Of a stretch of 52,618 bases of DNA, positions 21,466 through 32,001 are shown piece by piece. The stretch's first letter is position 1, and the number at the start of each line of letters is the position of its first letter. The position numbers and the translations under genes were made by a program. Source of the stretch: Gnetum montanum (Eukaryota; Streptophyta; Gnetopsida; Gnetales; Gnetaceae); contig MNCI01030009.1 in NCBI GenBank assembly GCA_015680685.1, positions 234,129 through 286,746 of the forward strand. The letters are read 5' to 3'. Under the pieces are notes generated by a model. That model worked only from the letters and a program-made list of their open reading frames with translations, had not been told where the DNA came from and ran no database searches.

Positions 21466-23424
21466 TGCTTGATAATTTTGAAGAAATTTTCATTGAATCT
21501 TCTATAATACCTAGTGTGGCCAAGAAATGATATAATATCCTTAATTATTTTTAGCCTTGGTTATTCCTTAAGAGATCCTTATCATTTCTAAATCCACCTC
21601 TATTTCTCTCTCTTATACTTGCTGTTCAAGAATAATACCTTCTTGGAGCATTAAGTGATTCTTCTACTAATTGAGGTCAAGATTGATTTCTATGCATATT
21701 TTTAATATTTACTAAAGATAATATAAGAATTATTTACAATCTAATCATAGGTAGAAAAATCATATATTAAGACCTCCAAACCATTACCAATTTATTTTTG
21801 AAAGATGATAAGAGTAAGTTACTAAGAAGTTTAAGGAGCATTTCAAAGACCAAATGATAACTTTTTGTATGCAAAAGTCTCCTAGGGTCTTACGAAAGTT
21901 GTTTTGGCTTGGTGTTATAAATCAATATAAATTTTATTAGACCAACTATATCCATCTAGTAAATTGTAGTATTTTTTCCCTTCAAGGATATCGAGGATCG
22001 GGTCAACAAACAAGAGAGGAAATTGATCTTTAGAAGTGGACATATGCAAAAACATGAAATCTCTTAAACTAATGGATTTTTATGAAATTCCTTTTTTTAT
22101 TTTATAAAAGATGCTTTGATAGCTCTACTTTTATATAGCCATATTTTTTATTTTCTAGTTTTCTAGAATTTCAATTTTATCTTTGGTATGGTTGATAATT
22201 ATATCAACTTTTAACCTTCTAGATGTGGCCTAGATACCATAGAATCAAATATTTTCTTTTTATTTTTCTTTTTTTCAAAGATAACCTAAAGTTAATGAGA
22301 TCATTCATTTAAAACCCTTCTACAAAATAACTATCAATAATGGAATAGATGAATCTTACATTAATGATCTTTTCAAGTTATTTATTGACAATTTTAGCTT
22401 GAAATTTAATTTTTGTTGAGTTTGATAGGATGGCTTTATGGATAAAAAAAATAGATGTGATGTTAGCATATGCATGGAACAATACATGTGATTTCATCAT
22501 ATGACCATGAAGAATTTGTTGGCTATTTTTTCATAACTTCTAGTAAGTTTTGTTTCCATTATTTAGTAAGTTTGACATTAAGAGCTACTCATTAATCATT
22601 ATTCAAGAACACATATTCAAGAGAATCTAGTAATTTCTTTATTTCAATGGGCTTTGAATGTACCTTTTGTGTGATTTCTAGCTCTTCCTAGTTAATATTT
22701 TCTTCTTGTTGATGTAAAAAGTTACCTTATGAATTGTTCCATCTTCTTTAATTTATCCCTTTGGAATTTCTCATCTTTTTAGATTGCTTCATGCATATAT
22801 CTAACTTTCATTCTTCATTAGTTATTAGTCATTAGGTTCCTTCTTATTTTATGACAACTACATCTAAGAACTATTACTTACACACTTATTTTGCATGATC
22901 ATTGCATGATGGGATAGTTATGTATTTGATGCTCTACATTTTCTACATGTACATATACCCTATGTCATTGTATGTGATGCATGAGATTCTTTACTTTTGT
23001 ATGATTTCTCTTTTCTCTTCCTTAGAGAAATTTTTTAAAAAAGGTCTTTGATTCATGACTTAGCATCAACAGTACTAAGCCATCCTCCTCCCATGATGAT
23101 TGGAAATTCTACTTTGTTATTTTTCACATGAATGTCCATAAAATATATAGGATATAATAATGCACTAATGATGGTTACTACATCATCCACATGCCCTAAT
23201 GGGACTATGAAACATTAATAAGAAATCACCAATCTCATGTTGCATTTTTTAATAATAATAGGTTCCAAGCTTTTTATGTTTTTAGTGAGATTAGATTTAT
23301 CCTAGAACTTGAATCTAAGAGAACATTACATGGTGGATTTCCAAAAATCTATACATAGATTGAGAATCTTCTTAGATCTATTCCTTTATTTTGAGCAGTT
23401 CCTAATTTAATCTAATCCATGACT
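21466..23424 (-). pseudogene. Gypsy copy M2: RT to protease, minus strand
   Basis: Minus-strand pol is collinear with B 43000-43990. SFLGHTRYYRRFNENF (RT thumb region) is readable on the minus strand at about 21490-21550, the RT palm region lies at about 21600-22000, and the protease block EFPIIMG at about 23090-23115. It is heavily decayed. X3 interrupts it at 23425-28977, and it continues to the right of that. Confidence 0.75.
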
Positions 23425-23429
23425 ACATG

Positions 23430-24005
23430 TGTCATGTCCCCATTCCCAAATGATGCTGCTACATAACAAAGATGATGTTTCTTCATAAGAAGTGTTATTG
23501 TTATCTTAACAAAGACCTAAAAGGGAAGTTGTAATTAAGACCTGAAAGGGGCATGTTGTAATAATGGACATGTCTCTTAAGGTAACCTTTGGGGATTTGA
23601 CCTAAGGAATTTATACCAGAGGTTAGAGGTCATGTCAGCATGGAGTGGTGAAGCCAATACAAGAAAGTCACAAAAGCTAGGTAAAGGGGAAAAGGAAGTG
23701 AATTGGCCACCCCTTCTAGCCAGGTTATAGGCCTAACCATGGTGGAAATGCTGGATTACCTCTAAATGATAGATGCAAAAGCAAGAAAACCCCAAGGAAC
23801 ACTCTTAGAGCACAATCTAGATATGCTATTCCATATCAATAAAATGCTTTTTTTCTTTCTCTTTTTGTATTTTTCATATTATTTTCTTATACATAATATC
23901 AAATATCACATATATTTCTCATTTGGTATATTTTCTTCATATGCATGATGTCTAATATATCATATATTTGATGTTTTCCATGAAATTCAGGGATGGGATG
24001 TCACA
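23430..24005 (+). mobile_element. 5' LTR of X3
   Basis: Starts TGTCATGTCCCC and ends GGGATGTCACA (TG...CA). It contains a TATA-like 'atttatacc' at about 23612 and 'atcaataaaatgc' as a probable poly(A) region. The target-site copy ACATG directly precedes it. Confidence 0.88.
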
Positions 24006-24007
24006 AT

Positions 24008-24020
24008 TGGTAACAAAGCA
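24008..24020 (+). promoter_or_regulatory. Primer binding site, tRNA-iMet type
   Basis: TGGTAACAAAGCA lies two bases after the LTR and matches TGGTATCAGAGCA, the standard initiator-Met primer site of plant retrotransposons, at 11 of 13 positions. Confidence 0.8.
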
Positions 24021-24790
24021 AACCATGACCTAAGGACCATTTAGAATCATGGGTTGACTACAACATGAACCTGATGATGAACCTTGAAGATACAACACAA
24101 GGAAAAGCCATTGATGATCATTGAATGCACCATATGTCTGTGATATAAGTTAGAAGATACCTTTCCATTGATTTCATGAATAATGGATTAGGCATCTAGA
24201 TCCTAGTAACCAACAAAATTCTTTCATGGATATCATTAACTAACAAAGATCTGATCACACCTCATCAAGATTCATCAATTACAAGAGATGTTGGTAAGAC
24301 AATGATATGCTGGTCTAGGTAACTCTTATCCATCTTAATTCTATAATTATTAATTGATTAGGGTCATTGTTAAATTTCTTTCAAGAAAGTTAGTAACCAT
24401 GACCTAAATTGTTCTTGTTTAGTTGAAATTCACTATCCAAGTAATCTAAAAGATTTCAAGTTACCATAGTTAGCCTAGAAATGTTAGTTCAACAAAATAT
24501 GTTAGTTTGGTCCTTTTAATTCTTAAAAAAAAAATTCATTTTTGAACCCTAAGACTATATCCAATGCGTAGTGCTCATTGAGATGATTCCAACGATACAA
24601 ATTTCATCTCAATCAGACTTACGGTTTGAGAGATATTAACATTTAAAGTTTCTCATTATTTGTGCATTAGAATAATATTAATTTATTATTTAAAAAAAAT
24701 AATCAAAATTTTAGTGTTTGGAATTAATCCAAAATTGCCATTTATTGACATTGAACCTCTACCGTATCATCGATCAAATCACCACATTAA
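24021..24790 (+). other. X3 leader region, anonymous
   Basis: There is no ORF of note. The stretch at about 24570-24640 ('gattccaacgatacaaattt', 'cagacttacggtttgagag') has the look of a common plant retroelement leader or LTR motif, but I cannot assign it. Confidence 0.35.
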
Positions 24791-24915
24791 TTGCTGAGGC
24801 ACGATGGATTAAAATAATAATAATAAAGCGGGAGATTATGGGTTCAAACCCCAAAACCTCCCCCCACCCCTCACAACTTTAAAAATATATATATATATAT
24901 AATAATTTTTTTCAA
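24791..24915 (+). repeat. SINE-like head with pol III box resemblance
   Basis: GGTTCAAACCC at 24841-24851 fits the pol III B box (GGTTCRANNCC). 'tgaggcacgatgg' at 24795-24807 resembles an A box at acceptable spacing. An AT tail with a short TA run follows (about 24885-24901). No tRNA cloverleaf can be drawn, so this is a possible SINE remnant rather than a tRNA gene. Confidence 0.3.
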
Positions 24916-25480
24916 GTTGCATTGGCTTTTAAGGGTTGCATAGGCCCTGTAGACCCTGCTAGCCCTAACAAGGACCAACCAAGGGTCAACCCCAAGGACC
25001 AGCAAACAAGGGTAGCCATGCACACCACATCGCATTCGCCTACCATGCACTATGCTAGTCCCAGTCAACCTCCACATGCCTCTCCACCATCCAACCATGC
25101 CACATGTTATCCTCCTAACTTTTCCTACCATTGTCATTCAGTCTGCAATTGTAACACTCTGCCACATATCGTATCCTCCAGTGTTCACTTTCTATGGTGC
25201 CATCAAACACTAATGATCTTGTGGATCATCGTGTCCCATGCTATGGACCATGGCCTCCCATGCTACAAATCATTACCTTCACTATCACTATTCATCACCT
25301 TCCATTCTGTAGATTAATGCCTCCCATGCCACCAATCAACATCTCTAATTCTATCGATCATCACCTCCCCTACCATTGATCATCGCTTCCCCCTCCAACA
25401 CCAAAAAAAACCCTCATCACTATCATAGGCCTTATTGATGGATTGCACTAGCCTTCTTTGGTACACAGGCCTTTAGAAGG
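24916..25480 (+). other. C-rich anonymous segment in X3
   Basis: Composition changes sharply to C-rich on the plus strand. It yields Pro/His/Ser-rich frames on both strands (for example 24922-25317), with recurring 'catcacctcccatgc'-like words around 25250-25400. No family is recognisable. It may be captured host DNA or an expanded simple repeat. Confidence 0.35.
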
Positions 25481-25690
25481 GATACGCAAGCCCTAGGGAG
25501 GGTTGTATAGACCCCAAGAAAGGCTACACAAGCCCCAAGAAAAGCCATGTGAGCCCCAAAAAGGGATCACACTAGCCCTAAAAAACTACTGCACAAGCCC
25601 CAAGAAAGGCTGTGCAAGCACTAAGAGGGCTGCACAAGCCCATGTAAGGGTTGAGCTATCCCTACATAGGCCATGCTACATATCTCTTTC
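25481..25690 (+). repeat. Degenerate ~21-bp minisatellite
   Basis: About eight to nine imperfect units of the type GGCTGCACAAGCCCCAAGAAA, each with an internal GGCT/AGCC inverted pair. Because the unit is near 21 bp, a frame (25503-25706) stays open and gives repeating Pro-Gln-Glu or Cys-Ala-rich heptads. I regard the peptide as a by-product. Confidence 0.75.
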
Positions 25691-26792
25691 CCGCCACCCT
25701 CTGTAGGCTATGGCAGTGAACTAGATGCCATGCGCAGGCCAAAGAAAAGCCACATCACTGCACCCATGGCTGAAAATGCCACACTACTGCTACCTCCAGA
25801 CACATCCAACTTGGGCCTTGACATCACCCAACAACCACCTAGGCCACCGTCGATGTTCCACCGCAATCGTTGCTACCATTGGCACAAAATGGCAAATTCT
25901 CTATCATTTGATAGAAAATTTAGAATGCTTCATCAATTGACAAAAAAATTGAAATTCTCATCAATTGATGGCGATTTCAAATTTCCATCACTGAACCATT
26001 AATTTAAATTAGAAACCTACAAAAATAATTTTCAAATTCAAATTTGGCAAGCTAGTAACCACAAGAATAAAAATTCGATAATTAAACATGCTCATTCTAG
26101 AGTAAAATTAGGATAGGTGACCTTTTGGGAAGTCTCATTTTTCACGTCAAAGATCTAAGACTCTAGAAGCCATAAATTTTAATTTTGGAAGACTTTTTCA
26201 GGAAACAAAGAGTTGTTCCTATAGTTTTCAACCTTCCAAACATAATGGTGAAGTTAGATCCATCCCAGGGAACCCTAAAAATTAGTTTTTCCTCCATGCC
26301 TAATATAATGCCTTGAGATCCTCAAAATTTTAATTTTCACACAACTCAAGCATATGATGTCCATTTTCAACATATGAATAGTCATTTCCAACATTTTTCA
26401 CATTGTGAGCTCAATGGTAAGGTTAGATTTATCATCTGGGTACCTAATAATTCATTGATATCATAAATTATGCCTAATGAATTTAAGTTTTTTGGCACCT
26501 TAAGATCACTATGACATGTCATTAGTGACACTATCAAAGTGTTCTTAAAGGGGGTAGATTTAAAATTACGTAATATAGTTAAATATTAATAAAAATCAGG
26601 TAATGTAATTATATATTACTAACATTAGATAATGTAGTTATTTAGTGGATGTAGTTAATTATTAGTGAATGTATTAGTTAATGATCACTTGATGTATTAG
26701 TTGGAGAATTAGTTGAGGAAATAGAACAATCTTCAACCATCAAGAAAAGGTACAGTAATCCTTCCTACAATCAAAACATATGGCATAACAAC
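25691..26792 (+). other. X3 central region, anonymous
   Basis: No gene is seen. It includes repeated 'catcaattga' words at 25930-25965. A purine tract 'taaagggggtag' at 26546-26557 resembles a PPT. A segment with repeated 'taatgtagtta' words follows (26575-26700). It may contain the edge of a further nested element. Confidence 0.35.
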
Positions 26793-27985
26793 ATGGAGAC
26801 TCAAAATCTTGTTTCGACAAGGAGTATGATACTCATGAAGAGAACCGATTTAGAAAACAATCCAAGAATAAAAATGAAAGTTGCAACACACAACGTGCTT
26901 ACAAGATCCCTAGTGAGTGAGAAACAACATCCACAATGTCCATCATGCACCTTGGATTGGCACAAATATCAATATTCATGCATCTTAGCAAAGTTAGAAG
27001 ATTTCAATGCTGATATCTTCTACTTACAAGAAGTCTTGCCATGGGAATTTCTATATTAATTCCAACCAAACTTGGGAAAGATGAGATACAAAGGTATTTA
27101 TAAGCAAAAAGGTTCTTATGAAAGTTCTCCTTTTGAGCCATATAGATTAGCATATAATAGAAATCACAACATGGATGGTTGAGCCAAGTTTGACTTGGTA
27201 CAGAGATTTGAAGGGAGTTTAGAAAATATGATTTTTAAAATTCTAGGACTTCAAGCGATGCACAAGAAAAAAAATTAAGATTTCAAAAAAATCACATAGC
27301 CTTGGTAGTGATTATAAAAGTTCATCTATCATGAAGATGTGTATGTGTGGTTAACATACATTTGGTTGCCAAACCAACATGTTCTAATGTTAGACTATGT
27401 CAAGGAGCATACTTGATTAAGTAAATAGAAGAAAGTTTGAAGAATAAGTTATTGCTAAGTTATACTGATCTAATTCCATTTATTCTTTATAGAGACGTCA
27501 ATGCAAAACTTGCTATTAATTCTTAAAATATGGATGTGTAAAAGAATCTTTGGAAAACAAACCTAATTTGAAGAAGATGTTTCCATCAATTCAACATACA
27601 ATTCCATTGGCCAGTGCATATTCTACTTATTTTGAATCTTTAGTAGATATATCAAATTTTAGAATTCAGGAATAAATGATGTTAATTGATAGTGCTCATT
27701 AAGAACCACAGTTTACCAATTACTCTATTATGATTAATGAAGATGGATGAACAACATTCTTCATTAAATTTAGAATATATTTGGTTTAATATCCAATTCT
27801 TCCAAGTTACCAAGTTACTAGAGCTAATTTCTAAACAAGAAGTTGAGAAGAATCAATATCAAGCCTTACCATCCTGAACAAGACCATCCGATCACATACC
27901 ACTTATGGTAGAATTACAATTACTTCCATCAGTTCATAAGGTTGATCAAGATCAAGAAGTATCTCATCCTTACTTTTATTGATAA
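26793..27985 (+). pseudogene. CCR4-type nuclease pseudogene, copy 1, captured in X3
   Basis: The first 88 codons (26793-27056) are open and end at a TAA. They match the start of the CCR4/EEP catalytic domain: THNVLT with the metal-site Asn (26892-26894), CPSCTLDWHKYQYSCIL, then NADIFYLQEV with the metal-binding Glu (27030-27032). Past the stop, KMRYKGIYKQKG and YRLAYNRNHNMDG continue the domain. A shifted LTYIWLP with DYVKE (TH motif region), YRDVNAK (Asp-x-Asn, 27494-27502) and PSDHIPLMVELQ (His 27893-27895) complete it. Motif order and spacing fit the whole ~370-residue nuclease domain with no visible intron. The family removes mRNA poly(A) tails in the cytoplasm. Stops and shifts make this copy non-coding. 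The exact CCR4 subfamily is not resolved. Confidence 0.75.
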
Positions 27986-28396
27986 ATCTTATTATTTCCT
28001 TTATTTTTTAATTTATATTTCAATTAGATTAATAGAATATCTAAGGTAATGAAAAATTGGAAATAAAAGAATTTGTCTTACCTTCACTTGGAAAACCAAA
28101 TTCGAGTTGTACTTTGTGTGATCCTAGTAAGGACTGGTAATTGGTGGTTGGTAGATCTTTAACTCACTTCTTGTCATTATCTTAGAAAATGAAGTAAGTA
28201 TTAAGAAAGTACTATTTAATTTTCCATATAATTCTTCTCACATATATTTTGTTTGCAAAATAAGCAAGAAACAAGCTCAAGTTCCAAGGAAAAATCAAAT
28301 TATTAGAGCATGGAAGCATAATAGAAGTATTGAAGCTAGAAAAAGACAATGAATGTGGACTCGTTTAAGGATAAATGAAACCTAAGGGGGGTATAT
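27986..28396 (+). mobile_element. X3 3' non-coding region and PPT
   Basis: This non-coding stretch is shared with 3641-4068, 30681-31111 and, at its end, 563-762. Element tail landmarks are 'aataagcaagaaacaagc' and 'ggataaatgaaacctaa', followed by the polypurine tract aaggggggta at 28384-28393. Confidence 0.75.
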
Positions 28397-28972
28397 TTTC
28401 ATGTCCCCATTCCCAAATGATGCTTCTACATAACAAAGATGGTGTCTCTTCATAAAAAGTGTTATTGCTATCTTAACAAAGGTCTGAAAGGGTAGTTTTA
28501 ATTAAGAATTGAAAGGGTCATGTTGTAATAATGGACATATCTCTTAAGGTAACCTTTGGGGATTTGACCTAAGGCATTTATACCCAAGGTTAGAGGTCAT
28601 GCCGAAAGGGAGTGGTAGAGCTAGTACAGGCAAGTAATGAGAGTTAGGTAAAGTGGGATAAGAAGTAGACTAGCCATCCCTTTTGGCCATGTTATAGGCC
28701 TAAAAATGGTGGCAATGCTAGATTACCTCTAAGGGATAGATGCCAAAGGAAGAAAACCCCAAGGAACACTCTCAGAGCATGATTTGGATGCGTTATTCCA
28801 TATCAATAAAGCATTCTTTTCTTTCTCTTTCTACATTTTTTCTATTATTTCCTCTATACATAATGTTGAATATCACATATATTTCACATTTGATATATTT
28901 TATTCATATGCATAATGTCTAATATATCATATATTTGACATTTGTCATGACATCCAGGGATGGGATGTCACA
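28397..28972 (+). mobile_element. 3' LTR of X3
   Basis: It starts TTTCATGTCCCC, where the first G is mutated relative to the 5' LTR, and ends GGGATGTCACA. It aligns over its full length with 23430-24005, and ACATG follows. Confidence 0.88.
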
Positions 28973-28977
28973 ACATG

Positions 28978-29516
28978 ATTGAGCATGGTAGTCTTAATAT
29001 TTAGACTTTTGTGTGAAGGTAGTACAAGCTCATTTGAAAGATTCAAATGCATTTAAGATTAGAATAATTCTAGGTTTGTAGTATTAAAGTAAATAGTAGT
29101 AGTAAGAAGGTACATGAGTAGAGGCATCACTTGTGAAAACAAGGTTTTAAACATAATGTTTGTAAGGATTAGGTTTCCTTTAAGGGTAATGCTACCTTAG
29201 TAGTGATATCTATCATGACTATGGGTTTTGACAGTGTTAAGGATATTACTCTTAATGTTGAGAAGGATCTTTGCTTAGGTAATAATATCAGTTTTAGTAG
29301 TAATACTTGTAATTTCTTGAGGATAACACAATCTCTTTAGCATCTACCTTTTGACAAATTTGGAGTCTCAAAAACATGCCTTTGATTATTGCAAATTTAT
29401 CATGATGGGGTAGCATTCCTTAGAATGTTCATATTTGTATAGTTCACACTTAGTATCTTGTTTTAAATTAGAATCAACAATCTTTCTAAATATAGAAAAT
29501 TTTTGTTTTTGCATCT
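28978..29516 (-). pseudogene. Gypsy copy M2 continued: gag 3' part, minus strand
   Basis: Directly continues the gypsy sequence broken at 23424 and is collinear with 1927-2466. It covers the Pro/Gln-rich gag tail and the zinc-knuckle region (about 29400-29460). It ends at the same breakpoint as M1 at 2466. Confidence 0.7.
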
Positions 29517-30680
29517 ACTAATTAAAAGAAACAAACTAGGGAAGATTCTGAGTATGAAAATTATAGCATTAAATGTACTTTCAAAGTTCCTAGCTAATGA
29601 AAGACAACATTTAATATGCTCATCTTGGGCCTTAGACTAGCACTAATACTAATAACCACATATCTTTGCAAGATTACAACATTTGAATTCTAGTATCTTG
29701 TATTTATAAGAAGTCATATCATCAAAATCTCTATGCCAATTTTGGCATGATTTAAGAAATTTGAGGTATGAAGGCATCTATAAGCAAAAAGGTTCTTGTG
29801 ATGGTTCTTCCTACAAGCCATATAGATTAGTCTACTATAGGAAACACAACATGGATGATTGTATGATCTTTTATAAAGAAGCTAATTTTAAGTTATTACA
29901 AAGATTTGAATGGTAATTAGAAAGCATGATTTTTGAAATTCTAAAGCTTTAAGTTATAGAGCAGAAACAATGATCAAGATTCTAAAGAATCCATGTAGCC
30001 TTGACACTAGTACTTAAAATAGTCATCAGAAAGATGTATATGTATGATCACATACATTTTATTACTAATCCAATATGTTTAAATATCAATTTTTATTAAG
30101 TATTTTATTAATTAATCAAATTGAGAAAATATTAAAGAGCAAACTATTTTCAACATACACTAGTTTCAACCTAGTGTCATTCATCCTCTATGAAGACTTC
30201 AATAAGAAAACTGGAATTTATGTTCATCAATACATAAAATATGAATGTATGAAATTACCTTTTAAAAAGGGACTAATATAAAGAAGAAATTTCCATCCAT
30301 TTACCATACCATTCGATTAGCTAGTGTATACTTCACCTACTTTGAATTTTCAATAGATAAGTTAAAATCTCAAATTCAAGAATAAATTATGCTAATGGAT
30401 AGTACTCATTAAGAACTACAATTCACCAATTATGTTACCATGATTACTAATGATGGGTTAACATTCTTCTTCATAAAAATCTTATACTATAATTGGTATG
30501 ATAGCTAATTCTTTTAAGTTGCCAAGCTATTAGAGTTAATGTCTAAGGAAGAAGTTGAGGAGCAAGATCAAGCTTTTCCATCCTAAATAAGGTCATCTGA
30601 CCATAAAGTTCTTATGATAGAACTACAACTACATCCCTTAATTCTCGAGGTTGATGAAAATCAGAAAGTTTTCTTAACTT
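29517..30680 (+). pseudogene. CCR4-type nuclease pseudogene, copy 3
   Basis: A decayed copy, 5'-truncated at the same point as copy 2. Readable pieces are ALNVLSKFLANE (N motif), NSSILYL-EV (E motif, with a stop before EV), YKPYRLVYYRKHNMDDC, LYEDFNKK (Asp 30195-30197, Asn 30201-30203) and SSDHKVLMIELQ (His 30602-30604). It ends in LILEVDENQKVFLTY, as the other copies do. Frameshifts and stops are numerous. It is sense-oriented towards the LTR at 31112. Confidence 0.65.
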
Positions 30681-31111
30681 ACTTTTATATCTTAATTTTA
30701 TTTCTCTTTATTTATCTAATTTATATTTCTAAATTAGATAAGTCAAATATTTTAGGATTATACAAGTTAGAAATAAGGATTTTTCCTATCTCTAATTGCG
30801 TAACTAAACACATAATATGTACATAGTGTACTAGGTTATGACTAATAATTGGTGGTTAGTATATCTTTAATTCATATCTTATCATTGTCTAGAGGTTAAG
30901 ATAATTAGTTGATAAGATAATATTTATTTTCTTCAAATATTTTTTTCGATTTATAGTTTTATTTGCAAAATAAGTGGCATAACTTTCAAATATTCAATCT
31001 CATTTCAAAGGGAAAAATTAAACCATTGGAGAATGGAAGGAGTACTAGAGCATAAAGAAAGATAATAAATACAAACTTATTCAAGGATAAATAATGCTAA
31101 GAGGGATAGTT
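30681..31111 (+). mobile_element. 3' non-coding region and PPT of the truncated X copy in M2
   Basis: Collinear with 3641-4068. It ends in 'gctaagagggatagt', the purine tract before the LTR. No gene is visible. Confidence 0.6.
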
Positions 31112-32001
31112 CGTCACATCCCCATTTCCAAATGGAGTTGTTTTTTAACTATTTAGGTTATATATTTATGATATATATCTATTATTTGGTAGAGATAATC
31201 TTTTATATTTTTCAAATTAAAAAATCTCAAATTGAATCACTAAGAATTGATTTTCCAAGGACAAAGTCCACGTTACAAAGTAGTTAGCCCCTCGGTAAAA
31301 CTTGTAGATCAAAATAATAATTCCTAGGAAAAATCTCATCTTTTATCTTAGTGTTATGATGATAATTATTTATTATCATGGTAAAGTTGGCTTTTGAAAA
31401 TAAAGCTCTTCTTTAACTATTATAATGAGAGAAAAACTTGTGATGATGAGAGCTTCCCCATATCATTATAGTGAAAAAATTATTTACCATGACTAAGAAG
31501 AACTCTCTTGGATGGGACTAGTAGTTGGCCTCTCAATGAAAGTTAGAATGGTGTCTCTTTATTATAAATGATATAATTATTATAGTAAGCCATAAAAGAG
31601 CACACTCTAATATTAGACATGTCTCTTGAAATGATCTTGGAGGTTTGAATTAAGGTATTAATATCTAAGAATTAGAGGTTTTATTAGCATGGAGCTGTAA
31701 AGATAGTAAAGATGAACAATGGTTATCAGGTAAGTGGAATAGGAAGGTGATTAACCATCCATTCTAGATAGATTTAGAACTAATCATGGTGGAATTGTTG
31801 GATTGCCTCTAAATGGTAGATGCCAAAGAAAGACAATCCCATAAAATCCTCAAATCATGACCCAGATACATACATTATTTTTACATTAATAATGTTCATT
31901 TTCATTTACCTCTAGATTTTTCCTATCATATTAATTACCCATAATGTTATTTTTTATTTATATTTGATGTTTACCATGGAATCTAAAAACAAGATATCAC
32001 A
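31112..32001 (+). mobile_element. Family-X LTR in M2, with internal insertion
   Basis: It begins CGTCACATCCCC and ends AGATATCACA. With the ~410-bp insertion at 31141-31550 removed it has the usual LTR length and landmarks ('taatcatggtggaattg', 'attaataatgttcat'). Gypsy gag follows, starting ~170 bp before the point where it stopped at 29516. Confidence 0.75.
31141..31550. repeat. Interspersed repeat I1 inside the LTR
   Basis: About 410 bp that are absent from the other family-X LTRs at this position. Part of it ('gttacaaagtagttagcc', 'caaaataataattcc') matches the reverse complement of the second insertion at 32966-33262. No coding capacity is seen. No clear TSD was found, so the class is open (MITE-like or a degraded larger element). 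Confidence 0.5.

Larger units (their letters stand above)
23430..28972 (+). mobile_element. Element X3: complete LTR element carrying a CCR4-type sequence
   Basis: This is a 5,543-bp element with two 576-bp LTRs, about 85% identical by eye. It has a tRNA-iMet-like PBS (24008-24020), a purine tract (28382-28392) and a 5-bp target-site duplication ACATG (23425-23429 and 28973-28977). The paralogous locus at 1905-1945 shows the same flanks with a single ACATG and no element. No gag or pol is visible inside, so X3 is non-autonomous. The internal region holds anonymous sequence, a SINE-like head, a minisatellite and a sense-oriented CCR4/EEP nuclease sequence. The trans-acting partner is unknown; the iMet primer differs from the tRNA-Asp type of the gypsy elements here. 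Confidence 0.88.

Noticed and set aside
24841-24851. tRNA gene
   Set aside because: Only a B-box-like word is present. No acceptor, D or anticodon stem can be formed.
24871-25379. Overlapping Pro/His-rich and Arg/Gly-rich frames on both strands
   Set aside because: They follow from the C-rich composition. No known domain is present and the frames overlap in both directions.
26793-27985. Functional CCR4 host gene
   Set aside because: Stops, frameshifts and placement between LTR retroelement ends show that it is a passenger pseudogene.
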